Positions 1 through 8,933 of a stretch of DNA of 64,000 bases are shown here, piece by piece. Source of the stretch: Candidatus Latescibacterota bacterium (GTDB lineage: Bacteria > Krumholzibacteriota > Krumholzibacteriia > WVZY01); contig WVZY01000071.1 of assembly GCA_011772205.1 (NCBI GenBank), forward strand, positions 62,001 through 126,000. Direction: 5' to 3'. The stretch's first letter is position 1. The number at the start of each line of letters is the position of its first letter. The position numbers were made by a program, and so were the translations under genes. Below the pieces are notes generated by a model. The model saw only the letters and a program-made list of their open reading frames with translations, was not told the origin of the DNA and made no database searches.

Positions 1-441
1 TTTTTTGCTGATCAACGCGAGCATATTGGCTGCACGAACAGCATGTGGACAATTCGGGCAGGCAGAAGCGATGAAAACCAGAATATCAACGGGTCGTTTC
101 AGCTCGCGAAGACGTGACTTCAGATCTTCCGAAATATCAGCGCCGCTAGGTATCGTGCGAGCAAGCATTTCGAGGAATGGAGCGGCTTCCCGTCCTATGG
201 GCAGAGCCAAATAGTTGATGAGACCGCTCCCTGGAAATCGAAATGTCAAAGCCGGAACGCCGGGCAAATCCTCGCCGCTTCCCGTAACGAGTTTGATCAT
301 ATCCCCTCTCGATTTAGCGAGAGTATCAGCAATATCTTGGAGGGCTCGTGAAAACGCTGAATCTTCTTCGGAGGGATGGTGCGTAACTTCAAGGGGAAGT
401 GCGCGCTCTCTTATTCTACCAATTATTTCTTTGAGATCCAT
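1..441 (-). CDS. Thioredoxin/glutaredoxin-fold disulfide oxidoreductase, AhpF N-terminal/PDO-like (partial)
   Basis: The minus-strand frame is open from an ATG at 441 to the window edge (147 codons), so the 3' end of the gene is outside. The protein starts MDLKEIIGRIRER and reaches a CPNCPH redox motif near residue 133, followed by AVRAANMLA. A CPxCPH motif after a first, cysteine-free thioredoxin-like half (about residues 15-110, with LPGVPALTF) is the pattern of the tandem thioredoxin folds in AhpF N-terminal domains and archaeal-type protein disulfide oxidoreductases. Such proteins pass electrons from NAD(P)H reductases to peroxiredoxins or to protein disulfides. The missing C-terminal part decides whether it is a stand-alone PDO or a longer flavoprotein. 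It is separated from the upstream M16 operon by a hairpin terminator. Confidence 0.72.
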   Translation of the reverse strand, partial: MDLKEIIGRIRERALPLEVTHHPSEEDSAFSRALQDIADTLAKSRGDMIKLVTGSGEDLPGVPALTFRFPGSGLINYLALPIGREAAPFLEMLARTIPSGADISEDLKSRLRELKRPVDILVFIASACPNCPHAVRAANMLALISKK

Positions 442-589
442 GATATATCAAATGTATGCATCCAGAAGCGTTGAAACAAACGGGGTGGAAAATCAAGCAA
501 CATTTTATCAAGTTACGCTGATGATTCAATATTACCACGATTGAATTTCCACCACAACTTCATCATTTTTTAAATTGCCTTCATTCTAT

Positions 590-621
590 AAAAAGACCCC
601 CACAAAAGTGAGGGTCTTTTT
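590..621 (-). terminator. Rho-independent terminator of the M16 operon
   Basis: An inverted repeat pairs 590-603 with 608-621 with one mismatch around an AAAA loop (core AAAAAGACCC / GGGTCTTTTT). Read on the minus strand it ends in a T run and lies 26 bases after the stop codon at 647. The A/T tracts on both sides could let it work in both directions. Confidence 0.85.
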
Positions 622-646
622 CATGTCACATATTCCTAAGGTACCG

Positions 647-2155
647 TTACTTCACTTCCAACGTCATTGGATCGCGCAGAGGCAGGATTTTGATCTCACC
701 GAAATCGGAAAAACGCTCGTCGTGTTTATCCGATCCTTTCTGCACCGCTTCCGGGTCACCAATGACCAAAAACACCAGCTTATCAGGATGCAAGTATTTT
801 TGCGCAACAGCGAGGACATCATCCGGCGTTACAGCCTGTATGTTCTTCGTGTAGTCCTGCCAGTAATCATCCGGTCGACCGGTGTAGTCGTCACCCGCGA
901 ACGTGTTGACGATGTTGTTTTTGCTGCTGAATGGATTGACAACGTCGCTGATGAAACTGGCTTTGGAATTATCGACGATTTCCGCTTCGCATTTTTCGGT
1001 ACGGATGCGTTTGATCTCATCGACAATAAGCCTGGTGCCGAACGCCCCCGTGGCGTGCTTGGTTTGGAACCACGCCCGAAATGTGCCGGGATACAAGACA
1101 GGGCGCTCGAAGGCGCTGCCGGCGTTGTAAGCCAGGCCCTCATCGGAACGCACCCGACGCACGATCCGCGACGTAAACCCGCCGCCACCGAGAAGGTCGT
1201 TCATCACCATCAGAGCATACTGATCGGGGATGTCCCGCTTGACGCCGACATGTCCCACACGGATGCGCGACTGGTTGACGTCCTCTTTCTTGACCATGTA
1301 CACCCCGGGTTTCGGATCGGGAATCTGATCGGGAATTTTTGGGAGATTCAACTGCTGATCGGGCCAACCGCTCAGCATGTTGTTCAGCTTGGCCAGGATG
1401 TCCTTGGTCTTGAAATCCCCGGAAACGGCGAAAATGAAGTTTTTCGGGAAGAAGTACTTCTTATGGAAGGCGACTAAGTCTTCGCGGGTGATCGACTTGA
1501 CCGATTGCTCCGTGCTGCGGTATGGAATCGTGCACGGGTGATCGCCATACATCAAGAACTGCCACTCGCGGGACTCGATGGAGGAAGTAGAAGCATTGCG
1601 TTGTTCCATCTCCGAGAGCATATCCGTGCGGTAGCGATCGATGGCCTTCTTATCGAACACCGGAGTGCGAAGCACCTTCTTTAGCAACTCCAAACCCTCG
1701 TCTATGTCTTTCGACAGACAAAACAGACGCGCCGTACCTCGTGAACCGCGAATATTGATGGAAATTTCCCCGGCCAGAAATGCGAGCCGCTCGTCCAGTT
1801 CCTTCGCGGTCATCCCCTGGACGCCGCCGTTGCGCATCAGGTAGCCGGTCATATCAGCCAGTCCAGCCTTTTCCAGCGGTTCATACATCGAACCGGTGCG
1901 AATCAGGACTGTCAAATCAAACGTGGGAACTTCCGGATTCTCCGCCACGCAGGCTTTAGCACCGCATTTCAGTGTATGCCGGTACTTATCCGGTTTGGGC
2001 GGTTGGTATTTCAATTCCTTGAATTTCAATTTATCGGGATGATCGACGATTTGATCCGCCCGCACAACGGCGGCGGAAACCAGCACGGCAGCCAACGCAA
2101 GGATCGTCACCAACGCCACCGACCGGCCGAACAGCAAAATGGACAACCTTCTCAT
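647..2155 (-). CDS. M16 family peptidase-like subunit, catalytically inactive (secreted)
   Basis: 502 residues with an N-terminal hydrophobic signal segment (about residues 8-33). The two-domain M16 fold is visible, including the C-terminal Arg/Tyr element (VRRVRSDEGLAYNAGSAFE) that helps hold substrate in M16 enzymes. At the place of the HxxEH zinc motif it reads LADMTGYLM, so the zinc ligands are gone. It is therefore the non-catalytic partner, like the alpha subunit of mitochondrial processing peptidase. The catalytic partner lies 25 bases upstream in the same operon, and the two probably form an M16B heterodimer degrading peptides in the periplasm. The ATG is preceded by AAAGGAG. A terminator follows directly. 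Confidence 0.88.
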   Translation of the reverse strand: MRRLSILLFGRSVALVTILALAAVLVSAAVVRADQIVDHPDKLKFKELKYQPPKPDKYRHTLKCGAKACVAENPEVPTFDLTVLIRTGSMYEPLEKAGLADMTGYLMRNGGVQGMTAKELDERLAFLAGEISINIRGSRGTARLFCLSKDIDEGLELLKKVLRTPVFDKKAIDRYRTDMLSEMEQRNASTSSIESREWQFLMYGDHPCTIPYRSTEQSVKSITREDLVAFHKKYFFPKNFIFAVSGDFKTKDILAKLNNMLSGWPDQQLNLPKIPDQIPDPKPGVYMVKKEDVNQSRIRVGHVGVKRDIPDQYALMVMNDLLGGGGFTSRIVRRVRSDEGLAYNAGSAFERPVLYPGTFRAWFQTKHATGAFGTRLIVDEIKRIRTEKCEAEIVDNSKASFISDVVNPFSSKNNIVNTFAGDDYTGRPDDYWQDYTKNIQAVTPDDVLAVAQKYLHPDKLVFLVIGDPEAVQKGSDKHDERFSDFGEIKILPLRDPMTLEVK

Positions 2156-2180
2156 GTTCGTTTCTCCTTTGGTTTACGCC

Positions 2181-3971
2181 TTACTTTCCCTCGGCGGCCT
2201 TGAGCTCCTTGAGGCGTTCGTTCGCTAGTTTCAGCAGCTTTTCCATCCGAGCTTTCTGTTCGGGATCTTCAACCTGATCCATCCTCATGGAGAACATCCC
2301 GATCATCTGCTCCAGCTGGGCGGGATCGTTCATCGACTTGATCATTTGCACCGCCCGTGTGAACCGCGGATCCTCACCGCCTTCGGCTTCCCCTTCGGGC
2401 CCGGCTTTTGAGTTGACAATCATCACGTTCCGCTGATCGTTTGCGAAATACTTGTTGGCCACGCGTTGGACATCCTCGGCGGTCACCAGATCGCACATCT
2501 CCGGATTGTTGTTGGCCTCTGTCCAGTCGCCTCTTGCGGCATTCTGGCCAAGATAAAACAGGATGCCGATTCCCGACATGATGTCCATGAACCGGATTTT
2601 TTGCACGCGTAACTGGTTTTTAACTTTTTGTAATTCATCCTCTGGCACCGGATTATTCTTCAAATCTTCGATGACTTCATGCATCGCCTCTTCCAATTGT
2701 TCGGCCCGTACTCCCGAGATACCCTCAGCACTAATCTGGAATGCCCCTCCGTACTTCATCGACTCCTGATTCGCACGGACAGCCAGGCCGCTGCCGCCGA
2801 ACATGCGCCTGCGACCACCAGCAGAACTCTTGGCGATCCCCTTCTCCTCAACCAGTTTCTTGAATAAGCGTCCCGTCTTGCCACTCATGATCCCGGCCAG
2901 AACTTCCAGCGGGTAACTGTCCGGGTGTTTCCAGGCAACGGTGTGATACCAGATTTCGGCCTTCGGGTTGGTCTCCGCTTCGGCAACCAGCCTCTTTTCT
3001 CCGTGTTGTTTCTCTTCGAGGGTTGTGACGTCTGGGGGGCTCGTCGTGCCTCGCGGAATGCGCTCGAAGTACTCCTTGACCAGTTTGATCATTTTATCCG
3101 GCTCGAGATCGCCAACGAGGATCATGGTCAGATTGTTGGGCGCGTAATACGTGTCATAATACTGATTGGCCTGCTCACGAGTAATGCTTTCCAGATCGGA
3201 GGCCCACCCGATGACGTCCCAGTGATACGACGACGATTTCCAGAACATGGACCGGAAATCCTCCTCGATCAAACCGGTCGGCGTCGATTCCACACCCAGG
3301 CGGCGTTCCTCACGCACGACGTCCCGCTCAGAGTAGAATTCCCGAAATACGGGATTTCTGAAGCGGTCGGATTCCAGCCACATGAACAACTCAATTTTGT
3401 TCTTGGGCAGGCGGACGAAATATCCGGTAAAATCATCGGACGTGAAGGCATTCAGGAAAAATCCGCCATGCTTGCTGTACAGCTCATTGAGCTGATCCTT
3501 GATGATCAACTGGCGTTGTTCGTCGATGAGCTCGTCAAACACCGCGTCGAGTTCCCGGTAGCGCGGAGTCTTTGCTTCGGGGTCCAACATGTCCTCGATT
3601 TCCCCGCGGCGCAATTTTCCACGCATGACCTGCTCCTCAGCTCGCATCAATATCCTGATCGAGTCGAGCTGCGCCATGATCTCGCGATCTCTCTTGATGT
3701 CTTTGGTCCCGATCGTCTCGGTTCCTTTGAACATCATGTGCTCGAAGAGATGTGAAATACCGGTGATCCCGGTGGCTTCGTTGGCCGAACCGACACGGGC
3801 GAAAATCGCGGCCATGATTGTCGGGGCTTCATGCCGCTCCACCATCAACACCTGCATACCGTTGTCGAGCCAGTACTCTTTGGCATCGATGTTTTGTGCG
3901 GCCACCGGAACCACTGCGGTAAAAACCATCGCCGCACAGGCGACAGCCACACACATACTGCGTCTGTTCAT
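2181..3971 (-). CDS. M16 family zinc metallopeptidase, catalytic subunit (secreted)
   Basis: 596 residues with a signal peptide ending near AAQNIDA (residue 30). The inverted zinc motif is H74-L-F-E77-H78, and the distal glutamate lies in the SERDVVREERR stretch near residue 215. GGFFLNAFTSDDFT is the usual substrate-edge strand. Compared with typical M16B proteins there are roughly 60 extra, highly charged residues (about 92-160) between the zinc motif and that strand, likely a helical hairpin. The R/Y element of the second domain is around KLVEEKGIAKSS. Start chosen by AAAGGAG seven bases ahead. It is the first gene of a two-gene operon with the inactive subunit. The C-terminus is Glu/Lys-rich and predicted helical. 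Confidence 0.93.
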   Translation of the reverse strand: MNRRSMCVAVACAAMVFTAVVPVAAQNIDAKEYWLDNGMQVLMVERHEAPTIMAAIFARVGSANEATGITGISHLFEHMMFKGTETIGTKDIKRDREIMAQLDSIRILMRAEEQVMRGKLRRGEIEDMLDPEAKTPRYRELDAVFDELIDEQRQLIIKDQLNELYSKHGGFFLNAFTSDDFTGYFVRLPKNKIELFMWLESDRFRNPVFREFYSERDVVREERRLGVESTPTGLIEEDFRSMFWKSSSYHWDVIGWASDLESITREQANQYYDTYYAPNNLTMILVGDLEPDKMIKLVKEYFERIPRGTTSPPDVTTLEEKQHGEKRLVAEAETNPKAEIWYHTVAWKHPDSYPLEVLAGIMSGKTGRLFKKLVEEKGIAKSSAGGRRRMFGGSGLAVRANQESMKYGGAFQISAEGISGVRAEQLEEAMHEVIEDLKNNPVPEDELQKVKNQLRVQKIRFMDIMSGIGILFYLGQNAARGDWTEANNNPEMCDLVTAEDVQRVANKYFANDQRNVMIVNSKAGPEGEAEGGEDPRFTRAVQMIKSMNDPAQLEQMIGMFSMRMDQVEDPEQKARMEKLLKLANERLKELKAAEGK

Positions 3972-4050
3972 CAGCAGCTCCTTTTGAGTTTTAAATTTAA
4001 TGGATTACTCGTCCCCACCCGCTTTCCCTTGAGGATTTCATGAAAGCACC

Positions 4051-4079
4051 ATGTTAGTCTATTTTAGCGCGAAAATCAA
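4051..4079 (-). promoter_or_regulatory. Candidate sigma70-type promoter for the M16 operon
   Basis: On the minus strand TTGATT (4074-4079) and TAACAT (4051-4056) are separated by 17 bases, about 80 bases before the start codon at 3971. Each hexamer matches four of six consensus bases, so this is only a candidate. Confidence 0.35.
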
Positions 4080-4243
4080 GTCGCCCTGACGTGTTTTGCT
4101 GCGCAGCTTGGCCGATCCAGGCAGGGCATTTTCTAGCCACGACTGTGTCCACGCATTGGGAAAAGGTGGGAGCATTCAGCCTGCGATGAGTTTCCAACCG
4201 ATTTAATGATATATATCTGCAACGGCCAGGATTCGGCCGACCA

Positions 4244-6481
4244 TCATCGTAATCCTGCTTTTCTTAGCAATGCCTTGAATCCCGGCTCATCAGGAATACG
4301 ATAGCGATCGATTGGAATGACACTGCACCAGGGGAGAAAACTATCATGCTGTTCGCAAGCTTTTTCCAGCCAGTCCAACGCTTTATCTGCTTCACCGCGG
4401 GCAAGATGAATGTAGAAGAAGCCCAATGGCGGTATATACTCGTGTTTTGCCCTCCGCTTCAAACTCTCTAATAGCTTCTCGCCTCGAGCTTTATTCCCGG
4501 ATTCAAAGTAGCTCGTTGCGAGAATCATCTCCGGCCATGGAGTTCCGCTTCCAAGATCAACCGCTTTCTCGAATTGTGCAATCGCCTCTTCGGTCATCGA
4601 CTTCCCTTGATATGCCAAACCAAGATAATAGTTTGCCAAGTAAAAATTTGGATTCATAGTCAGGGTCATTTGCAGCTCCTTTATCGCAGTGTCATACTGA
4701 TTGCCCCAGATACACGCAAGGCCTACATGTGCGTTAACAAAGTCTGAAAGCGGATCCAGCACCTGTGCGCGTTTCGCCTCGATTATGGCTTCGCCGTGGC
4801 GCTCGGTTAAGGACAAAAACCAGGAATGGCTCATGTTAATAATCGCGGAGTTCGGGTTCAATTGCAGAGCTTGTTTCAATTCTCCTTCTGCCAGCTTCCA
4901 GTTCCAGTCGTAAAATGCATAAACGAGGCCCAGGGCTGCGTGGGCATCACCGAGCGTATCGTCTAACTCCAGAGCCTTTTTGACATATGCTTTTGCAGTA
5001 GGATAGGCTTTGTTTGGGGCAACGTTTCCCCAATAAGACATGGTATAGAAGACTTCAGCCAGCCCATAATATGCCAATGCGTAGTTTGGATCCTTATCCA
5101 GTGCTCGTTCAAAATACTCAATGGCTTCCCTAAATCTTTCAGCTGTGTACATTCGCGAGAAGTAGATACCTTTCAAATAAAGGTTATAAGCTTCCAGATT
5201 ATCTGTATAGCGTTTCAGAATCGCCGTCTTTTCTCCTCTCCAGAGCTTTACCTTCAGATTGTCTGCGATCGTCAGTGATATTTCCTCCTGGATGGCAAAG
5301 ATGTCCTCCATGTCACGGTCATATTTTTCGGACCACAGCTGATAACCATCTACCACGTTGACAAGCTGAGCGGTGATTCGCACTTTATCCCCTGCTTTCC
5401 GCACGCTGCCCTCCAGAACGTGTTCCACATTCAGTTTCTTGCCTATCTCACGTACATCCAAGCTCTTATCTTTGAACGAAAATGCGGATGTCCGAGCAAC
5501 GACATGCAAGTCTTGGAGATGAGTCAGCGCATTGATGAGTTCTTCCGCAATACCCTCGCAAAAGTACTCGTGATCTTTTTGCGGGCTCATATCTACGAAC
5601 GGTAGTACCGCGATAGAGGGTACAACCTTCGTTTTAGAATTCTGTCCCTTTAATACCCCAGATTCGAGCTCTTTACTGAGGGATCTCAACGCGATCAGGA
5701 TCTCAATTGAATTTTGGTAGCGCTCATTCAAATCTTTGGCGATGGCTTTACTTACGATCCTTTCCAGTGCCATGGGAACGCTTCCCCGTAGACCCGTTAC
5801 GGTTTCTGGCTCCTCATTGATGATGCGATAAACCACTGCCTGCTCATGCTCGCCTTTAAAAGGCAATTGCCCCGTTAACATCTCATACAACATAACGCCC
5901 AGCGCCCATATATCCGTCCGGCGATCTACTTCCACACCTTGCGCCTGCTCTGGTGACATGTATGCCACCGTGCCAACCGTCATCCCCGTTTTCGTAATCC
6001 TGATCTGTCCCGCGAGCTTTGCCAGGCCAAAGTCCAGGATCTTCACAACACCGTTTCGTGTGACCATAATGTTCGCGGGTTTGATATCGCGGTGAACCAT
6101 TCCCGCCGCATGCGCCTCTGAGAGACCCTCGGCCACTTGGATGATGATGTCGATCGCCTCCTGCACCGGTAGTGGTCCCTTGACGATCATCTCCTTGAGC
6201 ATCTCTCCCTCGTAACAATCCATGCTGATGAAAAGATGACCATCGCGTGTTTCGTCGATCTCGTGGATCGTGCAGATGTTGTGATGTTGGAGCGCCGAAG
6301 CGGTCTTGGCTTCGTTGACGAACCTTTTTTTCGCGCGGGGGTCGCGGGTGAGGTCAGGAGGAAGGAACTTGAGCGCAACGGTACGGTCGAGTTTTAGGTC
6401 GGTGGCCTTGTACACCACTCCCATCCCGCCCTCGCCGAGTTTTTCGAGGATCTTATAATGGGATATGGTCTGCCCGATCAT
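4244..6481 (-). CDS. Ser/Thr protein kinase with TolB-like domain and TPR repeats
   Basis: 745 residues from the ATG at 6481, chosen because AAAGGA sits five bases before it and because the related kinase at 61684 begins with the same MIG...SHYKILEKLG sequence; an upstream ATG at 6508 is less likely. The kinase domain (about 1-270) has the glycine loop GEGGMG (16-21), Lys38, HRDIKPANIM, DFGLAKL and the SPEQAQG activation-segment end. Residues about 300-430 form the FlgO/TolB N-terminal-like domain often found after such kinases and cyclases (SIAVLPFVDMSPQ, EGSVRKAGDKVRITAQL). The rest is a TPR array (ALAYYGLAEVFY, ANYYLGLAYQGK). No membrane helix is evident, so it is probably cytoplasmic. Substrates are unknown. 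Confidence 0.93.
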   Translation of the reverse strand: MIGQTISHYKILEKLGEGGMGVVYKATDLKLDRTVALKFLPPDLTRDPRAKKRFVNEAKTASALQHHNICTIHEIDETRDGHLFISMDCYEGEMLKEMIVKGPLPVQEAIDIIIQVAEGLSEAHAAGMVHRDIKPANIMVTRNGVVKILDFGLAKLAGQIRITKTGMTVGTVAYMSPEQAQGVEVDRRTDIWALGVMLYEMLTGQLPFKGEHEQAVVYRIINEEPETVTGLRGSVPMALERIVSKAIAKDLNERYQNSIEILIALRSLSKELESGVLKGQNSKTKVVPSIAVLPFVDMSPQKDHEYFCEGIAEELINALTHLQDLHVVARTSAFSFKDKSLDVREIGKKLNVEHVLEGSVRKAGDKVRITAQLVNVVDGYQLWSEKYDRDMEDIFAIQEEISLTIADNLKVKLWRGEKTAILKRYTDNLEAYNLYLKGIYFSRMYTAERFREAIEYFERALDKDPNYALAYYGLAEVFYTMSYWGNVAPNKAYPTAKAYVKKALELDDTLGDAHAALGLVYAFYDWNWKLAEGELKQALQLNPNSAIINMSHSWFLSLTERHGEAIIEAKRAQVLDPLSDFVNAHVGLACIWGNQYDTAIKELQMTLTMNPNFYLANYYLGLAYQGKSMTEEAIAQFEKAVDLGSGTPWPEMILATSYFESGNKARGEKLLESLKRRAKHEYIPPLGFFYIHLARGEADKALDWLEKACEQHDSFLPWCSVIPIDRYRIPDEPGFKALLRKAGLR

Positions 6482-6625
6482 CTTGTCCTTTCCGAGAGAT
6501 CGGTGCATCGCAAAGAGGAGTGCCAGCCGAGAGTGGTTCTTTGAACCTATTGATATTCTATCAGGAAGGAGGAGGCGATCAAAGCGTGCAATAAGTGACT
6601 TCGATGATTTTTTAATCAGGGACGC

Positions 6626-7051
6626 CTACTCTTCGTCATCGGGCCGTTGTGAGCGAATCCGCTTGACGGCGCCGCGAAGGCGCTTCTCTTCCAGACGACG
6701 TTCTTTCGACGCCGCGGTGGGCTTGGTTTTCCGGCGAGGTTTGGGCGTTTCAGCGGCCCTTCGGATCAGACGAGCGAGCCGGTCAACGGCGTCTTCCCGG
6801 TTTTGCTGCTGGGTTCGGTGGCGCCGCGCAGTGATCACCAGGATGCCGTCTTTTGTCATCCGCCTGCCGGCGAGCTGCTCTAATCGCTCCCGCACGTCGG
6901 CGGGAAGTGATGAGGACCGCCGAACATCGAAGCTGAGCTGTGCGGCTGTCGCTACTTTGTTGACGTGTTGGCCACCCGGTCCCGACGCGCGGATGAATTC
7001 GAAATGGACTTCATCCTCGCTGATCGCTATCTCGTCCGTAATGCGAATCAT
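6626..7051 (-). CDS. arfB: Alternative ribosome-rescue factor / peptidyl-tRNA hydrolase ArfB
   Basis: 141 residues. The GGQ motif (SGPGGQHVNKVATAAQL) near the N-terminus is the release-factor catalytic loop, and the length and Lys/Arg-rich C-terminal tail (KPRRKTKPTAASKERR) match ArfB/YaeJ. The family frees stalled ribosomes by inserting the basic tail into the empty mRNA channel and hydrolysing peptidyl-tRNA. It is monocistronic or weakly linked to the kinase gene 144 bases downstream. Confidence 0.93.
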   Translation of the reverse strand: MIRITDEIAISEDEVHFEFIRASGPGGQHVNKVATAAQLSFDVRRSSSLPADVRERLEQLAGRRMTKDGILVITARRHRTQQQNREDAVDRLARLIRRAAETPKPRRKTKPTAASKERRLEEKRLRGAVKRIRSQRPDDEE

Positions 7052-7258
7052 TATGACATCACTCGGCTGTTAACAACACTCTATCGATTCGACCACTTGA
7101 TTCGACAACGCTCACTCAACAATAAGATCGATCTCAACGGAATCAAGTCAGGAGTTCCCCTCAATTATATAACATGGATCCTTCGGATACTCATACACCG
7201 GAACAGTTATCATGTTCGAGCAGCCCATTGTCCGGACGGCTTTCGAGCCGGATGCTAT

Positions 7259-7789
7259 TCATGGGACGGGTACAAGCTTGTGCTCGCAGTGAGGGCATAC
7301 TTTCCATTCAGGGGCTACGGCTTTGCTGCATTCCGGGCATAGGAGCTCTCGACGGTGGCCGCAGTAGGGACAGACCTTATATTCGCTGCGAATGAGATTC
7401 CCGCATTTATCACAGGCGGTTCGGCCGTTCGACCTGACGACGAGGTAAAGGATGACTCCAAGGAAGAAGGGGACAAAAACAGCCACGGTCGCCCACATGT
7501 AGGGATCCATGCCGCGTTTCTTGGCATCCCGATAGACAAGGGAACCGACAGCGCCAACCCAGAGCAAAAAGAGAAGGATGGTCGGGGCTGCCATCGCGCC
7601 CATCCTCAGCCAGTTGGCGTGAGGGCCGAACGCCCATGGTTCATGGAGCCTGAAGCCGAGAAGATGAGGAATGGGCCTGAAGCCGCCAAAGACCATCCAC
7701 ATGAGCTGGCCGAGGAATGCGATGGAGAAAAGAAAGACCAATCCCCAGAAAACATATTTAAAACCCGAACTCTGTCTTACCTCCGACAT
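7259..7789 (-). CDS. Membrane protein with C-terminal double zinc ribbon
   Basis: 176 residues. There are three predicted membrane helices (about 10-32, 62-84 and 94-116), the last two resembling the PLDc_N-type hairpin (VYRDAKKRGMDPYMW). The C-terminal cytoplasmic tail has four CxxC pairs (CDKCG, CPYCG, CPECS, CPHCE), a double zinc ribbon. Function is unknown; such modules usually bind protein or nucleic acid. The start is supported by AAAAGGAG. It lies 20 bases downstream of the ECF sigma/anti-sigma-like pair and may be the third gene of that operon. Confidence 0.75.
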   Translation of the reverse strand: MSEVRQSSGFKYVFWGLVFLFSIAFLGQLMWMVFGGFRPIPHLLGFRLHEPWAFGPHANWLRMGAMAAPTILLFLLWVGAVGSLVYRDAKKRGMDPYMWATVAVFVPFFLGVILYLVVRSNGRTACDKCGNLIRSEYKVCPYCGHRRELLCPECSKAVAPEWKVCPHCEHKLVPVP

Positions 7790-7809
7790 GGCTGTCTCCT
7801 TTTCGTAAC

Positions 7810-8133
7810 TTACGCGATGAGTTGTTCGATCCTTCTAAAGAACCTGATAACCTGATCCCGGGCGGCCACGGTTGCGACGACCAAGCATCCCATATAGGCG
7901 AACAGGCCCACCGCTCCGGCGATCTTGGCTGCCAATTGGACTTCAGGTGAAGTCAGCAGAAACATGACTATCCCAACGGCCAGAAGCTGCGTACAGAAAC
8001 TGAGAAAAACAACCGCCTGCAGAAGCCGCCTTCCACGGATGGTCGCCTTGGTTCTCCTTACGAGTTTCTCGGATGGGACATATCTCTCACAGGCGATTTC
8101 GCGGATTATCGCATCCAGTTTTCTATCTTCCAT
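7810..8133 (-). CDS. Small two-helix membrane protein coupled to the ECF sigma factor (possible anti-sigma)
   Basis: 107 residues from an ATG at 8133 that overlaps the end of the sigma factor gene by 11 bases (its TAG is at 8123), a layout that implies translational coupling. A basic cytoplasmic N-terminus (EDRKLDAIIREIACERYVPSEKLVRRTK) precedes two membrane helices (about 32-56 and 65-90). No zinc anti-sigma HxxxCxxC motif is present. Assigning it as the anti-sigma factor rests on gene order only. Confidence 0.6.
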   Translation of the reverse strand: MEDRKLDAIIREIACERYVPSEKLVRRTKATIRGRRLLQAVVFLSFCTQLLAVGIVMFLLTSPEVQLAAKIAGAVGLFAYMGCLVVATVAARDQVIRFFRRIEQLIA

Positions 8134-8698
8134 GTCCTGCGTCCTCCATCGCCGCCCGCAACTTTTCGCGGCCGCCATGAAGCCGGGTCTTCACCGTTCC
8201 CTGTGGAATCCCCAACACTTCACCGATCTCTCCTATCGAGAGACCCTGGAAATAGTAGAGTAAGATCGGCAACCTGAAAGCATCCTCGAGCTTGTCGATC
8301 GCCTCTCTCACCGCCACCCTGCTCTCCTCGGAGATGACTTGCTGCTCGGGGCCTGGACCCGGTGCCTCCATGGCGGCAAGGTCGCCTTCGGAGTGCTCAC
8401 TGGTTCCGATCTGTCTCACCCGGCGCCACCACCTCTTGCGCCACCGGTATAGATCCCGGTAACGGTTCATGCAGATTGCGAAGAGCCAGGTCTTGAACCT
8501 GTATTCCGGAGTATAGCTATCGAGTCGCTTCATCACTCGAATCCAGGTGTCCTGGAACAGGTCATCGGCATCGGGGCCGCTACGCGTCAGTTTCATACAG
8601 AGGGAGTAAAGGTCGGTTTTGTAACGGTCTATCAGGATATCCATCAGGGACATCTGGCCGCTCTGGCACCGCTTTATGATTTCGCCGTCCTCTAGCAC
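8123..8698 (-). CDS. ECF-family RNA polymerase sigma factor
   Basis: 191 residues from a GTG start with GAGGGG eight bases before it. Region 2 is clear (DADDLFQDTWIRVMKRLDSY, then FKTWLFAICMNRYRDLYR, binding the -10 element), and region 4 has the helix-turn-helix GLSIGEIGEVLGIPQGTVKTRL for the -35 element. The linker (about 95-130) is acidic. It heads an operon with a small membrane protein and probably the zinc-ribbon membrane protein, so it may respond to an envelope signal. It probably drives its own transcription (see the site at 8721-8745). Confidence 0.93.
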   Translation of the reverse strand: MLEDGEIIKRCQSGQMSLMDILIDRYKTDLYSLCMKLTRSGPDADDLFQDTWIRVMKRLDSYTPEYRFKTWLFAICMNRYRDLYRWRKRWWRRVRQIGTSEHSEGDLAAMEAPGPGPEQQVISEESRVAVREAIDKLEDAFRLPILLYYFQGLSIGEIGEVLGIPQGTVKTRLHGGREKLRAAMEDAGHGR

Positions 8699-8720
8699 TA
8701 ATGCCCCCTCATAGGCTGGT

Positions 8721-8745
8721 TACGTCTGAGGTCTCCCCCGGTTCA
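8721..8745 (-). promoter_or_regulatory. Candidate autoregulatory ECF promoter
   Basis: On the minus strand TGAACC (8740-8745) is followed after 15 bases by CGTA (8721-8724), the AACC/CGT signature of ECF-type promoters, 23 bases before the sigma factor GTG. A second TGAACC lies at 8762-8767. The spacer is at the short end of the usual range. Confidence 0.4.
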
Positions 8746-8933
8746 CGATTTTTTCAAAGGTGGTTCAAGGATCAACGCCGGCAGGCACTGTGAGGACAGC
8801 CAAGGGAGTTGACGCGTTTATTGCCGCCGATGGCAAGTCGTGTTCATATCACCACCTCACGGCTGTGGAACATTATGAGGCAACGATAGCGTTGGAAATT
8901 CCCACCTGTTGACAGATTGCCGGGAGCAACCGG

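Noticed and set aside
829-1188. Long opposite-frame and same-strand shadow frames inside the M16, M28, ABC and kinase genes
   Set aside because: They lie fully inside genes with clear domain motifs and show the Arg/Ser/Pro-rich composition of out-of-frame translation.
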